Shown piece by piece: positions 1-12,300 of a stretch of DNA of 64,000 bases. The position numbers were made by a program, and so were the translations under genes. The DNA is taken from assembly GCF_025370935.1 (NCBI RefSeq), contig NC_133494.1:12118739-12182738 (forward strand), in the 5' to 3' direction. Below the pieces are notes generated by a model that did not search any database, was not told where the DNA came from, and saw only the letters and a program-made list of their open reading frames with translations. This stretch comes from Choristoneura fumiferana. Lineage: Eukaryota; Arthropoda; Insecta; Lepidoptera; Tortricidae. Within the stretch, counting starts at the first letter, position 1. Every line of letters begins with the position of its first letter.

Positions 1-753
1 CTGCGTAAATAAAAAAATGGTCATCATTTCTACATAGCCCGTAAAAAAATTCATGGGATAATATTTAATTTTTAACGATAATCAGGATAGATTTTCCTGG
101 TTGATGATGTATTTCATAAAGCCATTTTTCTGTTATGACGTCTTATTTCAGTTCCCTATTTTCTGTTTGTACTCAATGACAGTAATCTCATTAACTAGCA
201 TTAAATGACAAGCGAATATGCTATGCTAAAAAGCAAGTACTAATTCCATGACTCGCTATGTAATCATTCAATTAAATACTCCAGTTTTAACACCGTATAA
301 AAAGTAATATTTGTTACAAATTGCTAAGCTCAAATGTGCTGCTTAGCAGTAAATAATAAATAGATCTTTTTTAAAATATAAAATTTCGTAGTTGTTAGAA
401 TTTAACTTCTATACGTATTCTCTTTGTGCAAGAGTATACATTTCTTTGCAATGTAACGTTATCAATCATAGTGAAATGTGGTAACATTGTTTATTTTGGT
501 CTTAAATAACGATACTTACATCGTCTGTATGCGGTCTAATATTTTATATCATATTTAAACTATTTAAATACAGCTTCTTCCTTACTATGTTTTATTTCGT
601 GCATAGAAGAAATGGTCCTCTGAACCGAATATTTTTTATGATACACAATACAACAGACATTATGGAACACCGAATATATAATACTTCACCGCATATAGGC
701 ACTGTAAGGTTTAAAACTATATTAAACTACGATTTATAACATTGCAAGCAAAT
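1..753. other. 3' flank of carboxypeptidase copy 1
   Basis: AT-rich sequence with no open frame or repeat that I recognise. On the minus strand this is the 3' flank of copy 1. An AATAAA-type signal (TTTATT on the plus strand, near 589) lies about 160 bases past the stop codon and may be its polyadenylation signal. Confidence 0.4.
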
Positions 754-3700
754 TTACTCTCTTGAACAAATACTTTTGAAGGAACAACACGATGACGTAC
801 GTCGTACTGGTGCACATCTTCTGTCAACGAAAGACATTAGGGTTTTGACTCCGCAAAAGATTTCTGATGATGTGCAGAGAATCTCTTCCTTGGGGAGGAG
901 GAACCGATGCTCCTTGCTCCGTAGCTCGACCATGTAGCTGTAAGGGATATTGGCGCAGCCGTATGCCCAGTCGATGCTGGTGCCAGCTGCGTAGTACATG
1001 AGGTCCTTGTACTGCCTACCTTGTACGTGTGGCCGCAAGTGTGTAAATAGACTGAAAACAAAACATAAACATTTTAGGGTTTTGGTGGAAGCGTAAAAGT
1101 ACCTTTACAAGAATATTACTAATGGTGGGTGTCTTAATCTGAATCAATCGCGCGTATTGCCGATACCGCAGTATTCGAAATCTATCGACACAATCTAGAT
1201 ACACTATATGCTACATGCCGGCACAACTATAAGTTGACAGAATTGTGATAGTAACAACATGATGAAATTAAAAAATACGCAGAAATAACGTACAACTAAA
1301 TTTGTACGTTAGTGTACATACCTTAGCCATGGCAGTGCCTCCTTCGAGCAATTCCACATAGTCTGAACAGGGCTCGCCAGTGTAGCCCAAGGGAAGATAA
1401 TGACCTCGCCATAACTATGAAATGAGAGGAACACCTTGAAACGCGAGCCACATTCCAGGATTTTCCGCTGAAAAATAATAAAAAATATGAAATTTGTACC
1501 GGGAGTACGTCGTGCATTGTATACATTTAATTTAAGTGGCAATGCTGTTTGTAAATATTTGAAGACGAGTCCTGCATATGTCCAATATTTTTGAAAGTAT
1601 ATTCCTATCAATTTACATTAGGTTTGAAAATAATAATGAACAAACACGTATTGGCCTTCTAACGGATAGTGACGTGCAGTGGGTCAAATTTAGGGTAGGG
1701 TCTAGGGAGTTACTGCTGCTGCCTACCGACCTGCTGGTGGTGGTGCTTAGCTGCAAGCAGACTGCTTTAGAATAGAACCATTTCCGATACATTGCAAAAT
1801 CTTAATCGCATTTCGAATGGATTGGAAGGAGCATGCGATCAACAGAAAGAAATTGAGATAAACAGGACCGCTTGTCGACTACGTATGTCCTGCTAAAGAA
1901 TACAAATGAGAAGAAGTAAAAATTAGTGTGTAAATTGACGAACCTTCACAGCAATCGATTCACACTCAGAAAAAGGCTTCGGTCCGCGGTAAAATATATT
2001 ACCAGGGTCTTCAGATGAACCTTCCTCGCCCTTCTCTCCCCAGCCAAAACTGAAAGGATAAGCAGCTTTTCAATGTGGCCCCAGATTTCTCGGTTAAATT
2101 TTGCAACTGTTGTTTCGACGCAGTTGAAGCTGTTGCTATGAGCGAAAGGATCAGATCATCATCATGATCATCGCCATCATCAGCAATACTACAGGTGCAG
2201 CAATCACTGACCTGAAGTTCCTGTTGAGGTCCACTCCAACACATTCGCCATAATGCGCTCTGTTCTTACGCCACATGCGGTCGCATGTGTGCGTGAACTC
2301 ATATCCGTCAGGATTCATAACTGGAAGAATGTACCTGAAAATAAATGGCCACTAATTAAAAAACAGAAACAATTAACCTCCCCTTTGGTTGGGAAGCGTC
2401 CGTGTCCTGGCATTCCGTGTTAGTGGCACCCGATAGATTGCCAAAAAGCGTGGAGTGATAAAGTACCAAAGTATGTTTTCAAAACTTTTCCTGCATGGCC
2501 ATCTATCGGAAGGCATGTCAATCGCGAGAATTCGCACAAAATAGATGCCATTTGCATGTTTTTTAAAGATTTTATTTTATTTATATTTATATGTATAGGC
2601 GACGGCGGTACTGACTCACTCCCGCGCGTGTGTAGCGCCGTCTAATCAACAGGGCTACTACGAAATTTGACAATCTCAGTTCGTATCGTACCGTCCCACA
2701 GACGCTTATATTATTTAATACGAGAGTGAGAAGGACGATACGATACGAACTTCGATTTTCGAATTTCGTTGTAGCCCTACTGACTCCTTCATTGTTGCAG
2801 CAACTATTGGAGTTCTTAGGACTGATGTCATTTACTGCAATATCTAAAGCGGCGATTACACTGAGTCGTTCACCTGACGCGGTTGCCGAACTTGTTTCAA
2901 ACTACTTCGGCGAACGACCGTCGCCTTAACATAAGTCTGTCCGTCTACTACGGCGGCCATGTTAAGACAGTGGCAGCTGTCGCTCGCCAAATGCGGCCGA
3001 CTACCGTGTTCTTTACACTTTTGCGGTCACCGCATGCAGCATGCGGCGAACGACTTAGTGTAATTGCCGCTTAACTCACCAGTCCTTACTAGTGACGCTT
3101 TCGGGCTGTGAATTGAAGTTGCGCACTAGTTGGTCCGCAATATAAGTGACGACGGCAGCGCTGATCCACTCCCGCGCATGAATGGCACCGTCCAACCACA
3201 CGCCTTCGTTGTTGCAGCTGCCATTGGAGATCTTGAGGAGCTGGAAATTGATTTATTGTCAAATTTAATTCCGTTGGCTTAAGTGTGTTCGTGAATTTCT
3301 TGCGGCGTATTATTTTTGGCCGTGGTAGTTTTTTTTCAAAGTCTAGAATATACAGAGGCGGCACATTTGATAATCAGACATACTCGTATTCCTTGATGAT
3401 TATAAAGGTGCACTGAGAAGGGATTTGGGTGAAGACCAAAAAGTTGCACACCGTTAAAGCTGCGTTAGCAGGTATAGTTATAATTTCCATTAACTTATTC
3501 CATTGTGACACGAAAATTATACATATATATGGATTTGTATGATTAATTTTCGTGTCACAATGGAAAAAGTTAATGGAAATTATAACTATACCTGCTAACG
3601 CAGCTTTAACGGTGTGAAACTTTTTGGTCTTCAACCATTTTCCAAAATTCTCACGAGATAAGAAACTAGCTTTTTTTTGTTCTCACACGGTAACAAAGCT

Positions 3701-6700
3701 GCGGGTTTATAATAGTTTCCTTATAAAATGTGATATTAAAAAAAATATATACGAATTGAGAACCTCTTCCGTTTTTTTTCCTCGGTTAAAATGAGCAAAT
3801 CATCTAAAATTAAAACGTTCAGTACCTATTAAAAAAGCAAGTCAACTTCTACACAACAAAAGTTAAGGTAATTAACTAAATGAGTTATCATAACTTAATG
3901 TCAACTTTTTTAAATTAGGTAAGTTTATATTCATATTTTTATGTATATTGCCATCTATTAAAGCAGTCATTCGTAGTATCAATCCAAAATTAAAGTGATA
4001 TAAAAACATTTTAAAAATTACTTGACACAACCTTTCCATGATAAATAACTAAAAATCCATGAATCCGAAACTTTTAAGACGACTAAACAACCATAGTTAT
4101 GCAACTAAACTAAAGAGTAACGTCGATAATGCCAAGCTTGATAGTCAACTGCAAAAATTGCATTTGGCTGGCTAACCCGACATAATTGTTGTTGTCTGTT
4201 GTGCGTTCAAGTCGGTTCCTTTCGTAAATAGAAATTGAAAACTTGAAACTTGGATTTGGTACAGTGGTTAATATAAACGGTTCAGCACCTTTAACTGTGT
4301 CAAATTTTGGTAGCTGAAGTATGTTTACTTTTAGTTAAGTACCTACCTATACCGTTTTATTATATAGTGATTCCTCAAAAAAATTGCCAACGTACTTCAT
4401 AAATTTATTGATATGAAACTACACAAGACGAGTTAGATTTCTAAGATTAAATATTTAGTTTACCTTCAAATCTCGTCCCTCGTAAGACCTCCCGATGCAG
4501 CAAACGGTGCACAGATAAGGATATTCACAAGCAAGCCTGTCTAGGAACGCGTATATAGTGTCCAAACGGTGATAGTTCTTCCAATCCATCGGACAGCCTG
4601 CAACCTCCGTATAATTGATCAACTGACCAAGGAACCTCACAGCACAATAAGAACTGCTTTAATGATACCTCAATTAACTGGATAGTGGACTTTAATTTGA
4701 CACAAGTGATTTGTAATTGAGGAATCGCTTGTAGGTGTTTGATGATTATTTAATAACGTTTATCAAATGGTTGTGTTGTGTAATTGAAATTGATATCAAT
4801 TTTTTTGATACTAATTAATTATTTAAAAATTAATAACTAGCTATCATTTCGTAATTGATAATTTCTAAATTACTTTCTGTAGTGCTTGTGAGAATTGGTT
4901 TATTAATTAAACCTAAGGTAAATTAAATTTTGATTGGAACCTTCCATTCATGTGCATTCAGGTATATACCTAAACATATATAAACACTAATAGCAAGGTA
5001 GCAAGGTATGAACATTATAATTCAGTTTATTATTTGTCATTATATTTAAAATAATTGCGATTCATTATAAATGAAATTAATTTATGACTTTTACCCAATA
5101 ATTGCATAGCGGTTCTTAGATGTGTCGTCGTACGCGTGTGAAGTAGACGTTTGACTGTTCAAGAGATACCTAGTGGTTCCACTTACTGATTGAATCAATG
5201 ATATTTTCAATAAGTAGATTGCGTTGAATGTCAATGTTGGAGGGCCTTGCGTGACCTTTTATAACCAGAATGAAATGACCGTAAAGACAAAGTAAATTTA
5301 AAATTTTGCGGTGTCTGGCGGGACGGACGGACGGACAACAAAGTGATCCTATAAGTGTTCCGTTTTTTCTTTCGAGGTACGGAACCCTAAAAACTGCGTC
5401 GAAATCGGTCCATCCCTTCAAGAGCCACAGACAGACAAAAGCGTTAAACTTATAACACTCCTCTTTCTAGCATCAAGGGTGATTTCATGGAGCGAGTTGG
5501 AGATGAGCGGAAACAGAAATACTTATTCCAGCAGAAGGAGGCAAGACAAAGTACATACGAGCGTTGCAAGTTAAAGAAAGAAAACACAATCATTTAAGTT
5601 GAACAATCGTGCAAAGTGTCGCGTCTGTGCCGTAAACTTTTGAGGAGTTCCAACAGAGACGATCCTGGCTGGACCACCAGATTGTCACTACCAGACAACC
5701 TGATGGTCCCTGGTGGATGTTCAAATTGTGATCAAATTTGGCTCAGTTAGTAAATTTGGATTCAATAAGTTATTTCAAATTTGGCTTCCAAGATTTGACT
5801 CATACTAACACACTAAAGGTCTCTACCCACTACTCCGTATCATACCTTGACCGTAATGTCATGCGCATACATGACACGCGATAGCGACGGTTGATTAGGA
5901 AACGTGCTAGTGGCATAGTCTCATACTTTTCGATACAAAGAATAGGTATATTTTTGCCTGATACGTTTCTATACGTCATGGTATGATGCGGCGTAATGTG
6001 TACATACCTCAACCTTAGCTTGTAAAATAAAGCCTTCTTACGAGATCTGCAGCTTGTTCTCTGCAAGCCCGCGCTGTGGCAGCACGGCCCACTGCTGGAC
6101 GCCTTGCGGATATGACATCGTTCCCGCTCCTTCATGGCGTCCACGTCCGAAATGGCCACGCAGTAGGGTATGCATCTCTCGCGCAGCATGCATGATACCT
6201 GCTTCACCCGTGGTCCCTCGACCAGGATGTCCATGCCACACGGCTCCTCTTTCCATATATCAATCGCTAGAACATGAGGAAGAGTTAAAGTACCCCGACT
6301 ATCATCGTGGCACAAGCTTGCAGCGGCAAAAATTCTGGATGTAATGATACACTTTGGGGAGCACTCTTCGAAATTTGAAGTTCCATACCTTACCCTTCCC
6401 TCTCATTCTCCTGTTAACTACTATTTATTAGCATGAGCAAGATGGCATGATGTAATTGTTTTAGTTTATTAATTGCCGGCGTAAAAGAGCTCAGTTTTTT
6501 GAACACCATTCATCACCAGAATCCGAATAAATAAAAGCTTAAAAGGTTCTGATACTTCCACCTCTGTATTTTACTTTTTCATATATTAAACGTCTGTCGA
6601 GGTTTACAGAAAAAAAGACACAGCTTAGATTATTATTACTGAGTTCTTGATAATTAGTAGCAAGTAAAGCGAAAAATACAATGGCTAATTTATTTGTAGG

Positions 6701-7503
6701 TATCGAATGGTCTAATAATAACAAAAGCCTCAGAGTTTCAGTCTCAAGGGCATTTAATAATGGATTAGTCTTAATCCATTAAAGCTAATTCTAGATCACG
6801 GCTCCGAAGTTTTAATTTCTTATTAATTGCTTTAAGAAGCTTAACGTAATTGTTATTAAAATGATTTGGATTAAAAGAAAAAAAGCGACTATAGTTTTCC
6901 AAAAATGTGGTGTAAATTATAATACAGTCCACCTAAACATGAAGTACGTCTTGTTCCCAGAATCAATATCATAAGATTTTGGTAATCTACGTGACACTAT
7001 AATTTTCTTCTCGTTTCACCAGACTTATTTGATTAAATTTGGTAAAGGAGACAGACAGTCACAATCCAATCGGAATTGACGGGTTAGCAAACAAGTCATC
7101 TTACCTATGCACTGTTGTGTAAATAGAAAGCAAAAGAGCCGGTGAAGATGCCGAGAGATTAATGCATTTTAACTCAGATCTCTCGGCTTGCATTTGCGGT
7201 CGTCATAATGTCGTCACTTGGGCGATGGAGATCACTTACCAACAAGTGACGCACTTGCTTTTCCCTGCCCTCTTTCCCTGCCCATAAATGATGTGCTTAT
7301 GTTCACATTGTTTAGTCATTTGGAAAGCATTTGCGTTGTCTTAAGAACAAGTGTTTGCACTAGCGTTCTCTTTGAACTCTTGCGCCTAAAACCTGTGTCC
7401 ATACCTCCGATCGTAGCCAGATTTTTAACGAAACATCTTTGTCCTTCACTGGTGAACTTTAATTCCCATACTTGAGTAGCACAACACTTCTTTGGGGGTG
7501 CCA
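754..7503 (-). CDS. Zinc carboxypeptidase proenzyme (M14A), copy 1, carrying indels
   Basis: Secreted metallocarboxypeptidase that removes C-terminal residues from peptides (family knowledge). Eight minus-strand exons were built from splice sites and phase: 7405-7503, 6042-6266, 4464-4597, 3080-3240, 2212-2334, 1944-2049, 1322-1467 and 754-1051. The first two give the propeptide (VWELKFTSEGQ, then GMDILVEG). The rest give the catalytic domain: zinc HxxE in DGAIHAREWIS, RMWRKNR, LNRNF, FHSY with the third zinc His, YYAAGTSIDW with Ile at the specificity position, and the catalytic Glu in MVELRSK. The C-terminal tail is Cys-rich. No signal-peptide exon was found. Compared with the paralogues, exon 7 lacks one base, exon 8 lacks four at its 5' edge and one more near 1010. 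The net change is -6, so the message stays open, but about 36 codons are read out of the ancestral frame. It is either a young pseudogene or assembly error; family assignment is certain. Confidence 0.88.
2595..2821 (-). pseudogene. Decayed duplicate of carboxypeptidase exon 4
   Basis: Read on the minus strand, 2821-2779 resembles the start of the true exon 4 (acceptor AG kept, then NSCCNNEGV against NGSCNNEGV). Then 2650-2595 continues with LDGATHARE, a stop where Trp is expected, and STAVAY against SAAVVTY. The two halves are separated by a 128-bp palindromic MITE (2651-2778). The copy lacks the second half of exon 4, including the NKDW-type end. It is a tandem exon duplication that has died, located between true exon 4 and exon 5 of copy 1. 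Confidence 0.7.
2651..2778. mobile_element. Palindromic MITE, family A, inserted in relic exon
   Basis: Terminal inverted repeats AGGGCTACTACGAAATT and its complement bound a nearly palindromic 128-bp element with inner arms TTCGTATCGTACCGTCC and their complement. It is flanked by AC on both sides, so the target duplication may be 2 bp. Related copies lie at 22006-22133, 35356-35476 and 44698-44826. Confidence 0.75.
2848..3071. mobile_element. MITE with TAA target duplication next to exon 4 donor
   Basis: Imperfect terminal inverted repeats (AGCGGCGATTACACTGAGTC at the left; complement of AGCGGCAATTACACTAAGTC at the right) bound a 224-bp element flanked by TAA at 2845-2847 and 3072-3074. The 3-bp TWA target suggests a PIF/Harbinger-type MITE. 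On the minus strand it begins immediately after the GTGAGT donor of copy 1 exon 4. Confidence 0.7.
3430..3633. repeat. Long hairpin (inverted repeat, arms about 90 bp)
   Basis: The left arm starting GAAGACCAAAAAGTTGCACA is nearly the exact complement of the right arm ending at 3632. The arms share CGTTAAAGCTGCGTTAGCAG, the ATTTCCATTAACTT segment and a CATTGTGACACGAAAATTA segment. The loop is about 20 bp of TA-rich sequence. It lies in intron 3 of carboxypeptidase copy 1. No coding capacity is seen. Confidence 0.85.
4598..6041. other. Intron 2 of carboxypeptidase copy 1
   Basis: AT-rich intron. It contains a piece of the lepidopteran repeat that ends in GGAACCCTAAAAA (about 5260-5460) and a fragment (about 5630-5800) of the repeat also present at 10310-10560, 16985-17310 and 54170-54400. 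No other exon was recognised. Confidence 0.5.
7405..7503 (-). CDS. Propeptide exon 1 of carboxypeptidase copy 1
   Basis: The frame reads VAPPKKCCATQVWELKF, then TSEGQRCFVKNLATIG, and ends in phase 1 at a GT donor (GGAG|GTATGG). Joined to exon 2 at 6266 (CG|ATT) it gives ...NLATIGAIDIWKEEP, which fits the start of an M14A activation peptide (QVWxV...EGQ...FLxxL...DIW). The copy 3 exon at 20055-20147 is homologous and ends in the same phase. The 5' edge is less certain: I chose the AAAG|TGGCACCC acceptor because both copies share it and a pyrimidine-rich tract precedes it here. The real exon may extend upstream to include a signal peptide. Confidence 0.6.
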
Positions 7504-9328
7504 CTTTGAAGGATTGACAACAACGAGAAAAGAAAGACTTGACCGAAGACTTGCTGGAATTTGGTGTAATTTTTTTCATTTATACTTGCAATTTTGTGTT
7601 TTTTTGCCCGGAAATCATTGTGTTTGGTATTGACAGGCAAATTTTCCTTATAGTCGTTGACATGTTATGATTGTCAAATTAATTTATTCGAAACGTTTGT
7701 CAATAAGTAAGTTGTTTTGAAAATAGTTTTTAATTGTGACTTTTAAGGGACTTTACACATGGTGACTGCTGCTCCTAAATGTTCAGTTTTTTGATTACAA
7801 TTTAGACATGACACACAGGGCATTCCTAGTTCGGGCACCAGTCTCCCCCAAGTCTCCCCCCACCTAAGACTGTCAATTACACCTAAATTGTATCTAAGTT
7901 TTTTTCATTGTACTTGGTGGTGGAGAAATCAAATTAACTTCTTATTCTTATTCTTATATTTATAACGCCTTGAGTTGCCTAGCAAAATTTTATCGCTAAT
8001 CTTATTTAGGAATCCGTAGCCAAAACAGCTAAAATGGAACCCTTATAGTTCTGTCACGGCCGTCGATCCATCCTTATAAATGACACAGGCATTTTACTAA
8101 GAAACTATAAAATGTATATTGTTGGAATTTGGAGTAGGTACAGGTATCTTTAGACTGTCGTTCTGTATCAAATTTAGCCAATTACTTACTTAATCGTTAT
8201 TTTTTGCCGCGATAAAAATATTTTTTCCGACACGTTACGGCTAGGTACAGTTAACGCGAGCACTTCGCGCAGGCAGACCAACATTGTTCGCCTGAGGAGT
8301 CTACCTCATGTCAAACTAGGATTGGACTTCGTTGCCAGTGACTTCTTAGTATACTTGTAAGTCGACAGAGTTTGGTAGTTAAATAACTATAATAATTATT
8401 ATCTTTATCTTCTATATTTATCAATATATAAAAATGAATCCCTATTTTCCTTGGTCACGGCATCACGCGTGAACGGCTGGACTGATTTCGCTAATTCTTT
8501 TTTGTTGTGTTTGCTATTTTCAGGAAAAGGTTCTTATGATTTAGAAAATTACAAAAACAAAAACTACAACGGGGGCGAAGCCGCGGGCACCAGCTAGTAA
8601 TTAATAAATGTAGGAGAAAAGGTAGAAAAAGAATTTTTTTTGGCAATAATTAACATAATCAAGTCCTACATATAGAGTAGGTACCTAAGTCCAGATGTCC
8701 TAGAAACTTCGGGTACTGCCTTTTCGGAACGTAACATTTGGCAACCTTTCTTATTTCGCAATAAATTTAATAGTATTCCTAAGTTAACTTTATAAAAATC
8801 CCGAAATATTTATAGTTTCAGAAAAATTAAACAGTTGGGAAATGAGAAGTAACGAAATGTAACAGGTTGCCAAACGTTATTCGCAAACATTAGTAAACCG
8901 TAACCAATCTAAAATGACCTCATACTGTACTTACGAGTAGGAGCAAGGTTCTGCTAACACTAAATATTATTAAAAAGAGGTCAAGGTCAAAGATATATTA
9001 ACACTTTACTACCTTGTCGCCGGCAGACAGCTATTGGGGCCGAAAAATTGTCGTATGGAGACCGCGGATCTGAAAGTGGCCAAGGACGTCCACTAACGAG
9101 ATATACCGATGACCTGGTTAAACCCTCGGGTCTACGTTGCATGCACGCCACTTTCAACCGACACAACTAGGCTATGTCCAACCGTGGACGTCCTATGGCT
9201 GATAAATACTACGGTGATGAGGTTGATAATGACCTTGTCGTTGTCATTTCGTGTTTGAACTTCTTTATGAAATTGTCAGAAGGCATACAGTGACAAGATA
9301 GTAAAGAGTTAAGATATCTTTGACTTCA
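7504..9328. other. Interval between copies 1 and 2
   Basis: No gene seen. It holds a repeat at 7806-7955 that is the reverse complement of 33998-34140 (shared GTTCGGGCACCAGTCTCC and GGTGGTGGAGAAA), a fragment ending in GCCGCGGGCACCAGCTAGTA near 8600 that resembles a Helitron 3' end, and a LINE tail at 9010-9222. The promoter and signal-peptide exon of copy 1 should lie in this interval but could not be identified. Confidence 0.5.
9010..9222 (+). mobile_element. Decayed non-LTR retrotransposon 3' end
   Basis: Plus-strand frames give the remains of the same reverse transcriptase C-terminus that is open at 46775-47110 (WGRK...WRPRI, then ...PWTSYG). Several stops interrupt it. The CCGTGGACGTCCTATGGCTGA end matches the diagnostic 3' end of the family. 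Confidence 0.6.
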
Positions 9329-12300
9329 TCAGTACCTTGATGAGGAGACTCTACGCGCACTCTCTTTGCTGCTCTGTCTGATTGGGATCGTATCGACGAA
9401 CTCCATCAACGCCATCACGCCTTTTAAGATCTCATTGCCCGTCTCTTCTATTTCTTCTTGAGGGACTTTGAACCTGTGTTTCTTACTTCTTAGTTCCAGG
9501 AGGTAACAGAAAGGTATTTTTGCTGCGCCGTAACTCCAGTCGTTGCTTGTCCCAGAAGCGCCGTACATCACGTCTCGGGAAATACCGACTTTGTATGTGT
9601 TGCCACTGGTCTCGTATATTGCCTGGCGAAGAGTATATTTTAGACTAGCTGTTGCTTGTGACGTTGTCTGCGTCCTGTTGGAACCTTAGACGTCTCAAGG
9701 ATAAATCATGGCCTATGTTACTTACTGATAAGTATTATCATTTACCTGCACACTGTACCGTTGACAATGTAATTTCATGTAATAATTCAAAAACTACATA
9801 ATATGTGCTCAATCGTATTCTTATCTCGATTTGATAATATCTACTAGCATTATTGCAATTTGACTTCTAATTGCTGCTGATTGCCTACATTTTCCATTAC
9901 AATCGGTAAAACTGCACCCAAACTGAACGCTAGCTGCTATTGAAATTCATAGTTGGTCAAAAGATGTGGTTTTGTTGTAGACGGAATGCAGTCCGTTTAT
10001 CCGTACCTTGGACATAATAGTGGCTCCTTCCAATAGATTAACGTAATCGGGAGCAAGCTCTTCCCGAAATGCGTAAGGGAATAATATCACTTGCCCATAA
10101 CTGTGTAAGGTGATGTACACTTTGAATTCAATACCGGAATCACCCAAAATATCCTGAAAAAACAAAACACTTGATATAATTCCCGTCTATCTCGTAGCCT
10201 CCAAACCGTGTTAGCCTAGTGGTTTAACTTAAACTTTTTCAAGTAGGTATGGTCACAGAATAAGTAGTTCGAACCCGGGCTCATGGCCTTGAGTTTTGAC
10301 AAGCTTTTTTTAACTTGCCCCGTTATTTGTTTGTTTGGGTCAAATCTTGGAAGCTAAATTTGACGACTTCTGACTTGAAATTTGGCATGTAAATTTGGTG
10401 ACTATACAATAAGCTGGCAGTGAAATCCTGGTAGACCGGCCAGGATCGTCTCCGCAGAACGGAATTCCTCAACGGTTAATGGCATCGACTTGAAACTTGG
10501 ATGACAATGCAAGTAGGTACAGTCAACAAAAAGTGCAGTCAGCAAAAAAGCTTGTATTAAAAATGTTATTTTCAACAAAAACTTATTCGATGTGCGAACG
10601 GACGGACAACCGGATAGCCCAGTGGTTAGAGAACCATGTGACCTTCGAAAATGTAAGAGTAAAATTTGAAGGCCCAGGTCCTGACGTGTGATTTGAACTG
10701 CTTCTTAAGTGTGGGCAAGTTTCTATTCATTTTGCTTACAAGTTATGTTATAAAATTAATGATGAATGAATAGGTTAACAAAATATAATGCAAAAAGTAA
10801 TTCCTTTTAAAAGCTGAAATCAGAAATCATATTCATATGGCAATGTTGGAATCGTTCGGAAGCTATAGATACCTCTATATTGTTGGTAATATAATTGAAA
10901 TATTGTAGCGGTAGAAACAATAATGCTGGAATGCAAATACGTCATCAGATTGAACATTTAATTATTTAATGCAGCTGATATAAAACCGGTGCAGCGGAAT
11001 TGATTTACGATTAAATCCTGTTTGCCATATAATCTCCTGGCTCGATGGCGGCGACACGATTCCTGTATCATTGCTGAATTATGCCATTGTACATTATATT
11101 CCGTTGTATCTTTAACTCAATTAACTTAGCATTAGACACATAAGAGAATATCATTTATTAATATCACTTTTTCTCTACCTAGAGCTCAACGTTAATATAG
11201 AATAGAATAAAGCGTTTATTTCCAAGAATACTAAGAACCACTTCATACGAGTTTGTTAAACAATTTCATGTAAATGTCTAGGTATTTTCCGTCTGTCTTA
11301 TTTCTGACTTTAATACTAGTTAAATTTGATAGCCGTTTGATGTAAATTCTAACTAAATTTAGTCTTGCTTTTGTGCTGTTTTACTACAGATTTTTAGCAA
11401 CAATAGGTAGGTTTAAGTTAGTAAGGTAGCGACAAATGTGTTGAACACGCTCAACGTTAAATTCTAGTAAGATATTTTAATGTGTTTAAAGGTCGCTGTA
11501 TCTACTCTTGACACAGTGGTCGTTGTTCATGTTCGCGGGTGTTAGTTCAAGATTGGCAGCAAACCTTCGTGACGACACGTTTACATGTTGGAATATTATT
11601 TTGTAGGTAAGTATATTTACTTATGAAGTTAATTGTGTGCTTGCGAGGGTTGCGAAGTCAAACCCGATAAGACAAAATAAATGACTGTTGAATAAAGGAT
11701 TCTATGTAAAAGTTTTTAATTTTTAATTTTTTACGAATTATTAGATCGAGTTATTAGGTTTAACCACAAAACCCTCACGCTATTAAGTAGAGTTTACGTA
11801 CCCTGACTGCGCTTGATTCTGGCTCAGAGAAAGGCTCAGGACCCCGGTAGAAAGCATTCGATGGCTCATCTGATGATCCTTTCAAACCCCAACCGTAACT
11901 GAGAAGAAATATGGTTCACTAATGTTTCGCAACTAACGTTTGGCAAACTGATTCATTTCGCAACTGCTTAATATTTCTGAAACTGTAAATATTTCAGAAT
12001 TTTTCTAAAACTAACCTAACCTAACCTAAAGGGTTCTACTATATTTACAGTTTTAGAGTTTGCGAAATGAAAAGTTTTGGGGTGATTTTTGGAGTTCACA
12101 GTTCTGAATGTTAAATCAAAATAAGAACATCCCCAAAACCGCACCTCCGGTTTATTTCATTTATTAAATAAATAATAAATAAATAAATTTACTTAGGTGC
12201 CGGCCCCATTAATTTCGGATATCTGGTACAGTCGCGGAATGAAAAGGTTGACCACCTTAAGGTCTGTTTTTGCTTGCTCAGTATAACTGCTTTATCGACC

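Noticed and set aside
6042..6266. Frameshift in propeptide exon 2 of copy 1
   Set aside because: A second frame ends in AENKLQ, like DAKNLQ in copy 3, but the first frame is open throughout and ends in phase 1 as required for exon 3, so no shift is needed.
7446..7640. Signal peptide of copy 1 in the frame with VFLFSLLSILQSG
   Set aside because: The hydrophobic stretch is in a different frame from the propeptide that follows, and the same bases form a pyrimidine tract before a plausible acceptor.
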